43,012 nucleotides of DNA from Chara braunii (GCA_003427395.1 BFEA01000359.1:68037-111048); one strand, 5' to 3'; numbered from the stretch's first letter, positions 1 to 9,000 are shown. A program made the numbers and translations. Notes: a model not told the origin generated them from the letters alone.

Positions 1-83
<83 letters not shown>
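1..83. repeat. (GA)n microsatellite at left edge
   Basis: Perfect GA dinucleotide array. The window opens in it and closes in the complementary (CT)n array, so both edges look like assembly breaks in microsatellites. Confidence 0.95.
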
Positions 84-86
<3 letters not shown>

Positions 87-387
87 CTCTTGTTTCCTGA
101 TGACTAGATCCCTTGACCCGTTTCCTACCTCGTTCCTTCTGAATAGCGCGCTTGGGAGGAGTAAGTGCGCCAAAAGACGTCATGGGAGGAGGGGAGGGGA
201 GGGGGGGACACCAGCCACGGAATACGTCCATGACACATCACTTGCTGACTGGTTACTTCCGTGAAAGATCACTTGGACACAACACTTGCTTCAGATTCGC
301 GATTTGGCATTATAGCTATGGCTTCCTCTTTTTTTTTTTTTTTTTTCTCCGCCTTTCATCGGGCATTCCTCCTCTCCTCCTACCAAT

Positions 388-470
388 GGGCCTGACTCAG
401 TTGGTAAACACATGAAAGGCGTAGGGAAGGAGAAATGAATTGGTGAAACAAAGATCCGAGTTCGAATCCG
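388..470 (+). mobile_element. tRNA-like SINE head
   Basis: A box-A-like motif (gactcagttggta, about 394-406) is followed by a box-B-like motif (gagttcgaatccg, 458-470). This is the spacing of an internal RNA polymerase III promoter. The head resembles the better-preserved copy at 7951-8122. It runs directly into the inverted-repeat element at 470-570, so no SINE 3' tail is visible here. Confidence 0.5.
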
Positions 471-570
471 GGGCTAGGTCCCACTTACACACGAGTTAAG
501 CGATATGGACCGTAGATAGCAAAGATCAACGGCCAGGATCTCTTAATCCGTGCAAGTGGGACCTTGCCCC
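470..570. mobile_element. ~100-bp inverted-repeat (MITE-like) element, copy 1
   Basis: About 17-bp terminal inverted repeats (left ggggctaggtcccactt, right its near-perfect complement ending at 570) enclose about 67 bp. The interior matches, in opposite orientation, the interior of the element at 2259-2355 (a shared agatcaacgg core). No coding capacity. The family is not recognised. Confidence 0.5.
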
Positions 571-1530
571 CGGGTGGAGCTAGTTGAGTGAAGTGGCGAT
601 GAGGAAGAGGAGGAGAGCGAGGAGGAGGAGGAGGGCGAGGAGGAGGAGGAGGCTGGACGTAGAGGAGCAAGGGCCAAGGAGGGGATCGTCGTCGTCGTCG
701 AAGGAGGACAACGACGAGAAGGGGGAAGGATGCAGGAGGACGAATAGGAGGTGGGAGCCTCTCTTTCTCTCTCTCTCTCGCGCGCGCTCGCTCTCTTGCT
801 GTGTATGTGCAAATGTATCCATCACGTGTGACACGTGGCATGATCGTGATAGATTTGGGTGGTGTTCGTGGTACTAGGGTTGCAGAGTAGAGGCGAGCTT
901 TGCCCTGGAGTGAGCGGGACTTTTATTTTCCGGTTTGATAAGTAGAGACCGCAATCCTTACCGTTGGCTTGCAAGGTGTCCGACAATTGAGCGCAGCTGC
1001 CCCCCTCCCCCCCCGGCCCCCCCCCGGCAATCACAGTTTGTCATTTTCATCTTTGATTAGCGAGGCAAGACTTCGTGTGACGAGGCAGCGGCAGAGCAGC
1101 GAGGCTGGGAGAGAGAGGGAGACTGAGAGTAAACACACACACGCTCACTCAACTTGACGCAGACTCGACACGACTCGACGGAAGAAGACACAAAGTGGCA
1201 AAGTCGCAAAGTCGCCGTCTTGAGTTCCCGAACACAATGTTGAAGCAAAGTCACACTGAACACAAGCACTGAGGCTGAAAACTTTGTGCCCGTGCTGGGC
1301 TGGGCCAGTACTGAAAATCGAAAGTCTGAGAGTGGGCGCCAGAATGTGGGATGGCGCCAAGTGTCCCATATCCGAAAGTCCCAAAAGAAGGATTTTAAAA
1401 ACGGGCACCAGAATGCAGATAGGGCGAACTGTCTGAAATCAGAAGAGGAAAACAAAATGAAACAAGAAAATTGTAAAAACAAAACAAAAAAAAGAGGAAT
1501 AAATACAGCAAGCTGGCGGAGTCCGTAACA
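571..1530. other. Intergenic DNA, no gene seen
   Basis: Holds a purine-rich GAG/GGA tract (597-665), a short CT tract (765-780) and C-rich runs near 1000-1025. Reading frames here are explained by low-complexity sequence; no domain or conserved motif was recognised. Confidence 0.6.
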
Positions 1531-1630
1531 CTTGGATCCATCTACAACTTCAATTAAAAAAGAAAGGAAACGGATTTTATTTGATCAATCTATATTCTGT
1601 TTTTCATGTACAAAGTTGTCCCTTCCCTTC

Positions 1631-1634
<4 letters not shown>

Positions 1635-1675
<41 letters not shown>

Positions 1676-1794
1676 GTTTGGTCCTTTCCCTGCTGTCACT
1701 CCGCTTCTTTCACATTTTTTATTCAAAACTTTTGAATAGAAAATGTGAAAGGAAGCGGAGAGAGAAGGGAAAGGACCAAAAAAACAAAAAAAAA

Positions 1795-1839
<45 letters not shown>
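1635..1839. repeat. Long foldback hairpin with (CT)n/(GA)n arms
   Basis: An almost palindromic segment centred near 1731. The core arm gtcctttccc...attcaaaa (1681-1728) is complementary, with a few mismatches, to 1731-1777. Outside the core the left arm continues into (CT)n (1635-1672) and the right arm into (GA)n (1797-1839), so the arms stay complementary for close to 100 bp. Confidence 0.85.
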
Positions 1840-1842
<3 letters not shown>

Positions 1843-2149
1843 TTCCCGCTGGAACTAAGGGTGCACTGGCACTTCGACTTTCTCGGATGAATCTCCCCGT
1901 AATATCGGCCAGTTTCACTGCGGAAAAGCTCCTGTTGTGAGGTTGCTGGCCTAAAATAAGTCCTATTCTGAGGGTATGCTGCTCGCTCTTAGTTCTCTTG
2001 ATGAGGGGGCCCAGAGGGGGGAGGCGGGGCGGGGGAGTTCTCTTGACAAGTCCCGTGCTATGTATGGCACGTGGGTCGGGGGAAGAGTCGGTGGCTGAGG
2101 TCGTCGATAACCTGATAATTATTAATTAAGGTACCTACGAGCCTATCCC

Positions 2150-2460
2150 AGTCTGTGCACCCATGCACTGTTGAAATACACAGACCCCATTTCGAATCCA
2201 GATGGGCGTAGATGACGGGAAATGGCGGAAATGACGGAAATGAAATATTTCTGAATTAGGGCCAGATCCCGCTAGCCCCTGTTGTTCATTTCTGACCGTT
2301 GATCTTCGTAATCGAGGGTGAAAAATGAATAATCCAGGGTAGTGGGATCTGACCCTTACCTCGGGCCGGTTAGTTTGACGATGATATCTTTTTTTTTTTT
2401 TTTTTTTTTCGACGATGATATCTCAAGGCCGTTGGGAAAAAAAGAAAAAAAGAAAACCAG
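2150..2460 (+). mobile_element. tRNA-like SINE copy, interrupted
   Basis: The segment catgcactgttgaaatac and box-B-like tttcgaatccaga (about 2191-2203) resemble the SINE at 7951-8122. The 3' body (ctcgggccggttagtttgacgatgatatc and caaggccgt followed by an A-rich tail) matches that copy's 3' end. This copy is interrupted by the inverted-repeat element at 2259-2355 and by an oligo(T) insertion with its own duplication at 2377-2422. Confidence 0.6.
2259..2355. mobile_element. ~100-bp inverted-repeat (MITE-like) element, copy 2
   Basis: Terminal inverted repeats gggccagatcccgcta and tagtgggatctgaccc (16 bp, two mismatches). The related SINE at 7951-8122 lacks this block: its sequence passes from ttctgaatt to ggggccggtcag with only a few bases between. 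That serves as a paralogous empty site and supports insertion. Confidence 0.6.
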
Positions 2461-2735
2461 AAAAGCCCTGATCAAGGAAGGAGTGCTGGGTTCCTTTTAT
2501 GTGTTGGTTATAGCTGAGTTTGGGGCACCTGTTAGTCTAGATACAGGTATATTGACCATACGTTCTATTGGGGGGACGATGAAATATCAAGGTCGTTCGG
2601 GAAAAAAAAAAAAGGAAACCAGAAGAAGCCCTGATTAAGGGGTGCTTGGTTCCTTTTATGTGTTGGTCATAGCTGAATTTGGGCCACAGTTTAGTCTAGA
2701 GACAGGTATAAGGACCGTACGTTCTATTGGGGGGA
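2411..2735 (+). repeat. Tandem duplication, about 163-bp unit
   Basis: The block from cgatgatatctcaaggccgt to cgttctattgggggg (2412-2573) is repeated with about 10% divergence at 2577-2735, including the A-rich stretch and the segment containing ccttttatgtgttggt. Reading frames across it are not supported as genes. Confidence 0.75.
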
Positions 2736-3008
2736 AGCCGGTAGTACAGAAGGTTGGTTGGGCCCATGTTGAAAGAAAAATTTGCAAGGACGGAACATTT
2801 CAGCGTGCTTGTTTACGCAGTAACCTCTCCCACGTCATGCTACCACATCAGCTTTCCCTTTTTCTTTTTTTCTTTTTTTTGCAGAGGAAGGTTTTGTTCA
2901 CGCATCATGTCTACTGAAAGTCTGGTTGAAAAAAGCAGGGATTGATCTCTCGACATACCAATCCGACCAGTGGCAGGGACTCCGATACCGTGATGAATCA
3001 AGCTTATT

Positions 3009-3128
3009 GGCCTCGCTGCACTACTCTCGAAATGTGCAAAACTAGAGTGAATCTTCCGCTAAAATATGGAAACATACACGGCCATGATTTTTGTCTTTTG
3101 TGCATGTCGAGAGTAGTGCAGCGAGGCC
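3009..3128. mobile_element. Foldback/MITE-like element with 33-bp inverted repeats
   Basis: Arms 3009-3041 and 3096-3128 are inverted complements at about 30 of 33 positions (they begin ggcctcgctgcactactctc). The interior (tgcaaaactagagtgaatcttccgc...aatatgg) is related to the repeats at 41942-42130 and 42245-42360, which makes a small dispersed family. No coding sequence. Confidence 0.65.
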
Positions 3129-3266
3129 CTATGTCCCGAGTGTCGACCACATAAACCGAGGGCGAGATCGTCGTCTCTCATTCGATGCACTTGGACGGAA
3201 TAACAGAGAGCTTTCAAAAAGAAGAAAAGAAATTCTAACAGTTGTTTGTAGCGGCATTGCAATAGG

Positions 3267-3271
<5 letters not shown>

Positions 3272-3305
<34 letters not shown>
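3272..3305. repeat. Oligo(T) tract, 34 nt
   Basis: Homopolymer T run, most simply the A-tail of a minus-strand retroposon. No convincing target-site duplication was found. Confidence 0.9.
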
Positions 3306-3649
3306 CGGGGCATTGTTTCAAATCGAAAGCAAGCATACTGCACTCCACCAAGCAGCGGCTTGAGACCCGAAATGGTGGGTGGCATTATGGGGTGCTGAGA
3401 CTGAAAGTCTAAGCCGATCATCGTAAATGAAACATTTCATGCAGCCTTTGGTTGGCGTCATCAATGGGCCTCGCTCCGCTACACAACACTCTACAAGCAT
3501 TTGGACGCGTACTGGACCAGGTGCATTGGGACGAGTCATACGGTTTTTTTTTTTTTTTTGCCAAAGAATGAATGTGTCTTTCTTGCAAAAGAGTTGAGGC
3601 CGGGGACCTCACACTTCTACCCGGTAAGAACTCTGGGGCCATTACCCAG

Positions 3650-3835
3650 TTACGCCTTGTGCTGGAAAACGGGTCCATCTTCCCATCTGAGGTAGTCTGT
3701 TGTTGTATCTGTTACTGGAAAACGGGTCCAGCGCCCCATCTGGGAAAATGTGTTGTCTGGAAAGCGGGTCCGCCGTCCCAAAAAGGTAAAAGGACAATTA
3801 AAACTTACTGAGGAAAAGCGGCTCCACCGTCCCTG
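3650..3835 (+). repeat. Array of short 'GGAAAxCGGGTCCAxCxxCCC' units
   Basis: Four imperfect units (ctggaaaacgggtccatctt, ctggaaaacgggtccagcgc, ctggaaagcgggtccgccgt, ggaaaagcggctccaccgt) spaced 35-60 bp apart. The unit equals one end of the A-tailed retroposon family found at 3890-4045, 13690-13842, 15510-15640 and 21721-21872. Confidence 0.6.
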
Positions 3836-3889
3836 AACTGGCTGGAAAAAAAAGGGGGCCCTGTGAAAAGGCTTCTGGGAACATAAATC

Positions 3890-4045
3890 TTTTTTTTTTT
3901 TTTTTTTTTTTTTTTTTNAAAANCACCCTCACCAGTGTTAGTGCTGCTGATAAGAGCAGACACCACTAACACCAGGGAAGAGGCTCCATCTTTTGGTGGG
4001 GAGCATCACCTACTGGAAAAAGGGTCCAGCGTCCCATATACAGAA
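3890..4045 (-). mobile_element. Short A-tailed retroposon, family 1, copy a
   Basis: On the minus strand this is a ~110-bp unit followed by an A-tail (the T run at 3890-3917, with assembly Ns at 3918 and 3923). The element ends just before its tail in a short hairpin (gtgctgctgataagagcagacac). Its other end is ggaaaaagggtccagcgtccc. The same layout recurs in three further copies. Confidence 0.6.
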
Positions 4046-4244
4046 AAAAAGGGGTATCTTGAGAAAATGAGAGAATGAAAGTGAGAAAAATGATTGTGTG
4101 ATCTGCCAGCATTGATTGCCCTGCAAAACAGGGGATTGACTGAGCAGGCCCTGTGTTTGGTCACCCCATGTAGGAATATGAAGAAGTGACTGTGGGATCT
4201 GCCAACCTTGATTATCCTGAAAACCCAGGGTGACTGACTGAGCA

Positions 4245-4304
4245 GGCCCTATGTAACCTTTTTTTTTTTTTTTTTTTTTTTTTTTTGGCCCTATGTATGT
4301 AACC
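4245..4304 (-). repeat. Oligo(T)-only insertion with target-site duplication
   Basis: A 28-nt T run (4259-4286) lies between ggccctatgtaacc (4245-4258) and ggccctatgtatgtaacc (4287-4304). The second repeat carries an extra tgta. This is the footprint expected if only an A-tail was copied into the site. Confidence 0.55.
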
Positions 4305-4977
4305 TTGTGCAGCCCATTTCTGTAAGTTTCTGGGTGACTGCAACATACTGGGTCCATCCCTGCAGTCTATCCAAGAGGTCATCAATGCGTGGTAGGGGCT
4401 CTGCGTTCTTAACGGACCTTCAAAGGTAGAGTCGAAGGCAGTGGCTAAGAAGAGGCGTGAGAAAAACACACACTCCAGATACACAGCCCTAAAAACTACG
4501 TCCTGTACCGAGGGAGGGATATGCCTCCCCAGATTCCTAGTGGCTGCAGGTCATTGTGTTGCCAGTCACTGTATGGTCTACCGCGACCCCGATATCAACT
4601 GAGGGCACAGGTTGAAACATAAAAAATTAAAAACATATTCAGAAGAAAACAGGGGAGAACCAGAACCATTACTAATACAAATAAACACCATGCAACGGGC
4701 CCTAGTAGCCAAAGGTAGAAAAACCCTTGAAATCAGAGAAATGCAGAAAAAAACAGAGTAAATCAGAGTAAGAAAAAGGTATACTGAATATGGAAAGCCC
4801 ACACAAGATAGGATAATAGTCCAAGATTATGCTACTAGAAGAGAGCAGGGCCCATGCCCAAGGCGAAGTACATGCCAAGTCCAGAAAAAAGCGACAGCCA
4901 GGTTGTTTCAGTGTTCTTTCGAAAGGGACTCGGTTGGCAGCAGGTGGCCTATTGCAAGATTATGCTACAGAAAAGAA

Positions 4978-5186
4978 CCGTAGGCAGAGAGGGAGAAGAG
5001 GACAACAAACGAGGGGCTGTGACTAATTTTCAGTCGGAGTTTCACCGACTCATCATCGTCACAAACAGAACTGCCCGGTAAACCGTAGGCAGAGAGAGAG
5101 AAGAGGACAACAAACGAGGGGCTGTGACAAACTGCTTCGTCGGAGTTTCACCGACTCATCAGGAGGCTGAACCCTCAACAGTCTGC
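4978..5186 (-). repeat. Tandem repeat carrying hammerhead-like motifs (two units, 106-bp spacing)
   Basis: Two units read on the minus strand share the block gagtcggtgaaactccgac and, after it, gtcacagcccctcgtttgtt and a CT-rich segment ending ctgcctacggtt. Unit 1 (5127-5186) keeps a full hammerhead fold. Unit 2 (about 5020-5080) keeps only part. The repeat lies about 0.8 kb upstream of the host gene's start codon, on the opposite strand. Confidence 0.8.
5127..5186 (-). ncRNA. Hammerhead ribozyme motif, type III
   Basis: Read 5'->3' on the minus strand the parts are: helix III strand GCAGACTGT (5186-5178); U17 at 5177; helix I GAGG/CCTC (5176-5173 and 5166-5163) with hexaloop GTTCAG; core CTGATGA (5162-5156); helix II GTCGG/CCGAC (5155-5151 and 5143-5139) with loop TGAAACT; core GAA (5138-5136); and helix III strand GCAGTTTGT (5135-5127). 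Helix III pairs over 9 bp, three of them G-U. The predicted cleavage site is GUU, which obeys the NUH rule, between 5177 and 5176. The one weak point is a G-U pair at 15.1-16.1, where A-U is usual. In known families, type III hammerheads occur in viroid-like RNAs and plant retrozymes. Activity is inferred, not shown. Confidence 0.7.
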
Positions 5187-5403
5187 AGAATCCCCTCACT
5201 GATTACACTGTAAATGATAATCTACCTTAACCAAAATCAAAGTAGACTATCACTCACCCACACCAGATGGAAAACTCTACAGACTGTCGGTTCACACCCA
5301 TCACAAGCCAGCAAAACATCCACGAAACAAAGAAAGGTCTGTCACAGCCAAAAAATACACTCCAGACACGCCGCTGGCACTAGAGGCACAGCATGGCCGC
5401 CTA

Positions 5404-5499
5404 GTATATCTATATATCTATATATCTATATATCTATATATCTATATATCTATATATCTATATATCTATATATCTATATATCTATATATCTATATATAT
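5404..5499. repeat. (CTATATAT)n microsatellite
   Basis: An 8-bp unit repeated about 12 times. It lies 450 bp upstream of the first recognised exon. The TA-rich sequence could be mistaken for a promoter; there is no specific evidence that it is one. Confidence 0.9.
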
Positions 5500-5954
5500 G
5501 CCTTTGCGCTCTGATTCACTGTGCAAGAAGAAATCTGGGAAGGTGAACTGACTTACCGCATATCCTCATCTATGCCTCGGCCAATTATCAGGTACAGAGT
5601 CAAGTGTAATCCATTTCTGAGTCATTGGCCCGACTGTTTCTTCAGAGAAGTTTCAAACACATAGCAGTCAGGCAATCAAGGAGGTGAAAGATGGACGGAT
5701 ATGGAAGGAAAACCCTGCTCCAGGAAAAGGATCTCCGTAGCCAACGGTCTCTGTCTCTCGGTCTGATTTAGACTTTCATGCAGTCAGTTTTCTTTACATG
5801 CTGGTGGATGTATTGCTCACATGTTGACTGTGTTACGATTTGTCAATAGAAGGCAATGCTTGGAAGGACTTGACGGCTAGTCTACGGAGGAGTGCTGAAG
5901 AGCAAAGCCTGGTTTAACGCCATACCCAGCAGGCCTGTAGCAGAGCTTCTTGAC
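5500..5954 (+). other. Upstream region of the host gene
   Basis: No clear TATA box or other promoter element. An in-frame stop (tga 5871-5873) precedes the first ATG at 5955, so the reading frame begins at or after that stop. The region probably holds promoter and 5' UTR, but the transcription start cannot be placed by eye. Confidence 0.4.
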
Positions 5955-6257
5955 ATGATGGCAAACAGAGTGACAGCAACTCGAAGGGAAGGCATGCCAT
6001 GGCAGTGGACATGGGCAGTGGTCATTGCAGAGATGTGGTTGTTATCGACATACATAATGCAGGCGGATGCACAAGGTGGTTCCACACCCTGTGCAGTGCC
6101 GCCGTCTGGGGCCAATGTTAGCAGCCAGCTTGGTGCTCCTTACATCATCCAGCAGCAGACAGATGTTGAACATGCAAAGAACTTCACTGTTCAGTATGGA
6201 TCCAATTACAAGATCGTGCGGAATTATGGTGCGAATGAGACGTATGTGCTTCAGCAG
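5955..6257 (+). CDS. Exon 1 of split gene: secreted Peripla_BP_2-like (Fe3+-hydroxamate/B12 binding-protein-like) protein
   Basis: First coding exon (residues 1-101) of an eight-exon gene. The start is the first ATG after an in-frame stop at 5871. Residues 18-36 form a hydrophobic signal-like segment (WTWAVVIAEMWLL) ending near QADA/QGG. Sequons NVS, NFT and NET suggest a secretory-pathway protein. The segment FTVQYGSNYKIVRN...NETYVLQQ followed by CG at the next exon resembles the start of the binding domain in eukaryotic proteins related to ABC-type siderophore/cobalamin periplasmic binding proteins, as I recall them from algae and mosses. Such proteins are thought to bind a metal complex outside the cell; here the ligand is unknown. 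The donor is CAG/GTAATC at 6257/6258, phase 0. Gene structure is strong because all later exons join in frame; the family call is moderate. Confidence 0.8.
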
Positions 6258-7137
6258 GTAATCTCTCAGCCGCATCAGCCCTTTATGTTTGTTTGTATTC
6301 TCGTTTGGTCGATGCTTGTCCACGTAACCTAGATCTATTGAGTGGTAAATTGCCCCCTATTTATTATCCCTGCACAACCTGATGCCCAAGCATCATGAGT
6401 GCATACAAGCTGTGTGTCACGATACAATCATGCAGTCATGATGATTGGGTATATTATGTTCAGGGAAGAAGCTAGCAGGGTGGGAGGTTCAATCCTTGCA
6501 CACCTATTTCCTCTAATCCGATGATGCAGGTTGACTGCTGAATTGCTAGTGGAAAATTGCTAGTGTGAGTGAAGGACAATGTCCAACCCTTTCAATTGCA
6601 ACAACAAAGGTACAGCGAATAGAACATGGAGGAAGCAGAGTTCTCTCTGGTGAATTTGAGATCCCTTGGTGTCCTTTGAGACGTCTGTTAAAAACTTAAA
6701 AAAAATCTTAAAATTGGATGTTCAGAAGTTCAGAATGAATTGAACAATCGCCTGCAAGAAATTGCATCTCACAGGTTACATACGAGTATCCCTGGCGAAG
6801 GAGTGATAAGCTTGTGCATCTCCCTTACCATCTCTATCTGCTCAGGAAATGATTGCATCCTCTCAGCGCTAGGCTGATTACATACTTGTAATCTGTCCTC
6901 ACCTGATTCCCGTTGCTCTTACTTCCTCAGTTCCTAGGTCACATTCCGTTCTGCACTCGACCATCCGTTTCACCACCTTTTTGTGTCGCCTGCTTTCTGC
7001 ACATGGTATCAGCTGCATGGCCGTTCCTCCATCCTCTTTCTGCTGCAAGTCTATCTATTTCCTCGGAACTTTACGTGATCCAGATCCATTCTCTCTGCAT
7101 CCTGTACTCCTGGTCTGTGAGTGAAACTGTCATGTGG

Positions 7138-7225
7138 GTCCCATTCTTAAAATTGGATGGCTATGCTGAAGGAAGATTAGCATGGCCCTGGGCAACTAAG
7201 GATGGCTCACATAAATCGAGAAATG
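7138..7225 (+). pseudogene. U6 snRNA-derived sequence
   Basis: The stretch aaaattgga...gaagattagcatggccct...aaggatg...cac.taaatcgagaaatg follows the U6 snRNA order: AAAATTGGA, GAAGATTAGCATGGCCC, AAGGATGA, CAAATCGAGAAATGG. The 5' stem-loop appears deleted (gtccc runs almost directly into aaaattgg). The ACAGAGA box is altered to tgctgaagga, and no terminal T run follows. A dead U6 retrocopy is the best reading; a functional U6 is unlikely because the catalytic ACAGAGA box is broken. Confidence 0.8.
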
Positions 7226-7874
7226 CTCGATGTTCAGGAAAGGGAAAAACAACATTCATGCTGGGTTTTACATCTCACACAAATACATGGTATGTTCACA
7301 ACGATGTGCAGAAACGCCCATGCATTGCCCTTCCTGCCCATCCCAACTTGGTCCACGAGCTTGATGGGAGGGAGCCAAGTCACATTTCACCGTAGTCTAT
7401 GGGTGCGTGCAAACTGAAAATCTTGCATATTCCATTTCGCATAAGGGATGGGATATCCCGTTATGGTCCACTTAACTCGGTTTGGCTTCCTTGTCACTAC
7501 GGTTCAGTTCAGCGTGTTCCAGTTCAGCTCACTGTGCTCGGTTTGGATCCCTGTTTGGTACTTAAACCACCAGCTCACACGAGCGTAAGTTGACAAAGCT
7601 ACCTTCCAAGGCTCGGAGCCTGCAAGTGCGCGTTTTCGAAGTGGCCTGCCACTTTCACTACCGGCCCAGGCCCGAGTCGAAATGCTCTTCCCTCGTATAC
7701 CAGTGAGGGCACTGCTTAGGTTCATGTGAACTGGTGGTTTAACTCAATACGCACTCTAACTGAGGGTGGCTTTGTTTGACGTCATTCATTTCATAATCTT
7801 TCAGTTCTAACTCAGTCCCTCCCATTCACTTATGCTACCTTATACACCTCCTGACAAGGGGGAAGGGGGGAGAG

Positions 7875-7958
7875 GAGGGAAGGGAAAATGAAAACAGAAA
7901 AGAGTAACGGGCCTAGGAGGGAAGGGAAAATGAAAACAGAAAAGAGTAACGGGCCTAG
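7875..7958 (+). repeat. 42-bp tandem duplication
   Basis: The block gagggaagggaaaatgaaaa...gggcctag occurs twice in a row (7875-7916, 7917-7958). The second copy runs into box A of the SINE, so the SINE's first bases are duplicated too. Confidence 0.85.
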
Positions 7959-8122
7959 CTCAGTTGGTACACCCCTGAACTGTTGAAATACGTACTCTAA
8001 GTTCGAACCCAGATACCTTCAGATGAAAAGAATAAGATCATTCTGAATTGCCTGGGGCCGGTCAGTTTAATGATGACATCTCAAGGCCGTCGCCCTTTGA
8101 AAAAATAAAATAAAATAAAAAT
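7951..8122 (+). mobile_element. tRNA-derived SINE, best-preserved copy
   Basis: Box A tagctcagttgg (7956-7967) and box B agttcgaaccc (8000-8010) are close to the RNA polymerase III consensus at tRNA-like spacing. A non-tRNA body follows, ending in ggggccggtcagtttaatgatgacatctcaaggccgtcg and an A-rich tail (aaaaaataaaataaaataaaaa). The 3' end matches the copy at 2150-2460. Confidence 0.75.
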
Positions 8123-8489
8123 AGTGATGTCTTCTTGGCTTCTCCTAACACAATCTCAGAGGTGTACCAGAGAAAGGCAGTTTTGACAGGACCTCTAGGG
8201 ACTGCATGAGCATCGATTTGAAAGTTATATCTTCCCCACTCTTAGACACAGATAGACAACAAGCACCATCGGTTGCACACCACAAACCCTCCCCCCTGGT
8301 GCTGCAAACAACTGTAGCTTGGCTGCACGAGACACCATTACTGAAAAACGGAAATGGCCTTGGTAGGTAAGGCTCCAAGGAACGCTGGCTTACACCTTGA
8401 CGACCTAGCCCTAGTTTCCCACAACTTGTACGTGACTTGTACTCCGCCGGCAAGACTTGTTTACTTGCAATGATTATTTATGGTTTCAA

Positions 8490-8987
8490 TTAAGACAATT
8501 GAGATGTCGACTCTGGCTGGATCTGGAGAAAGCCTTCACAACGTAAGAGCTTGAGGAGTACCAATCTTCGGGTGATGGCATGTTCCTTCTCCATCCACTG
8601 CATTTTTGGAGGGTCATAAATTTTCGACAAGCGATCTTCCTCGAGGATTCCTGGAAACGCGCTGTGAGGCCGTGAAGCCCAACATTTAGTAATGTCACCT
8701 TTTATAACCCAAGCCACACTGTCGAATAATCGTTCTACCTGGAGTATTGGACGCTGAATTGAGAACAAAGAGGTGAAAGTTAACAAACCCATATTCACTT
8801 GAAGTCTATTATTGAACCAACGATGCCTTAAACCTGCACTGTAAGTGGATACAACAGACCAGCAATTATGGATCTGCAGTGTAGTGAGCACAGCAGAGCT
8901 GAACTTGATCATGGGAGTGAGAAGAACTGAGCAGAGTAAAGCTAAGTTGTGTTGGCCCCCAATATTTTCTGCTGATACCGTTGTCAC
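8490..8987 (-). other. Unrecognised 165-codon ORF inside intron 1
   Basis: An uninterrupted minus-strand frame with mixed composition (for example KGDITKCWASRPHSAFPGIL near the middle). No domain recognised, no second copy in the window, no known partner exon. It could be an unlabelled transposon fragment or chance. Confidence 0.2.
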
Positions 8988-9000
8988 CTACTGCAACCAG

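Larger units (their letters stand above)
6258..9000 (+). other. Intron 1
   Basis: 2,743 nt, GTAATC...CAACCAG. Contains a U6-like sequence (7138-7225), a 42-bp tandem duplication (7875-7958) and a SINE (7951-8122). A minus-strand ORF (8490-8987) is listed separately. The motif tcttaaaattggatg occurs twice, at about 6707 and 7146, the second being the start of the U6-like part. Confidence 0.75.

Noticed and set aside
5404-5499. TATA-rich stretch as a promoter of the host gene
   Set aside because: It is a regular 8-bp microsatellite, about 450 bp from the start codon; no independent promoter evidence.
7000-7016. tggtatcagc, like a primer-binding site for initiator tRNA
   Set aside because: Differs from the usual tggtatcagagc, and there is no LTR or retroelement coding sequence next to it.
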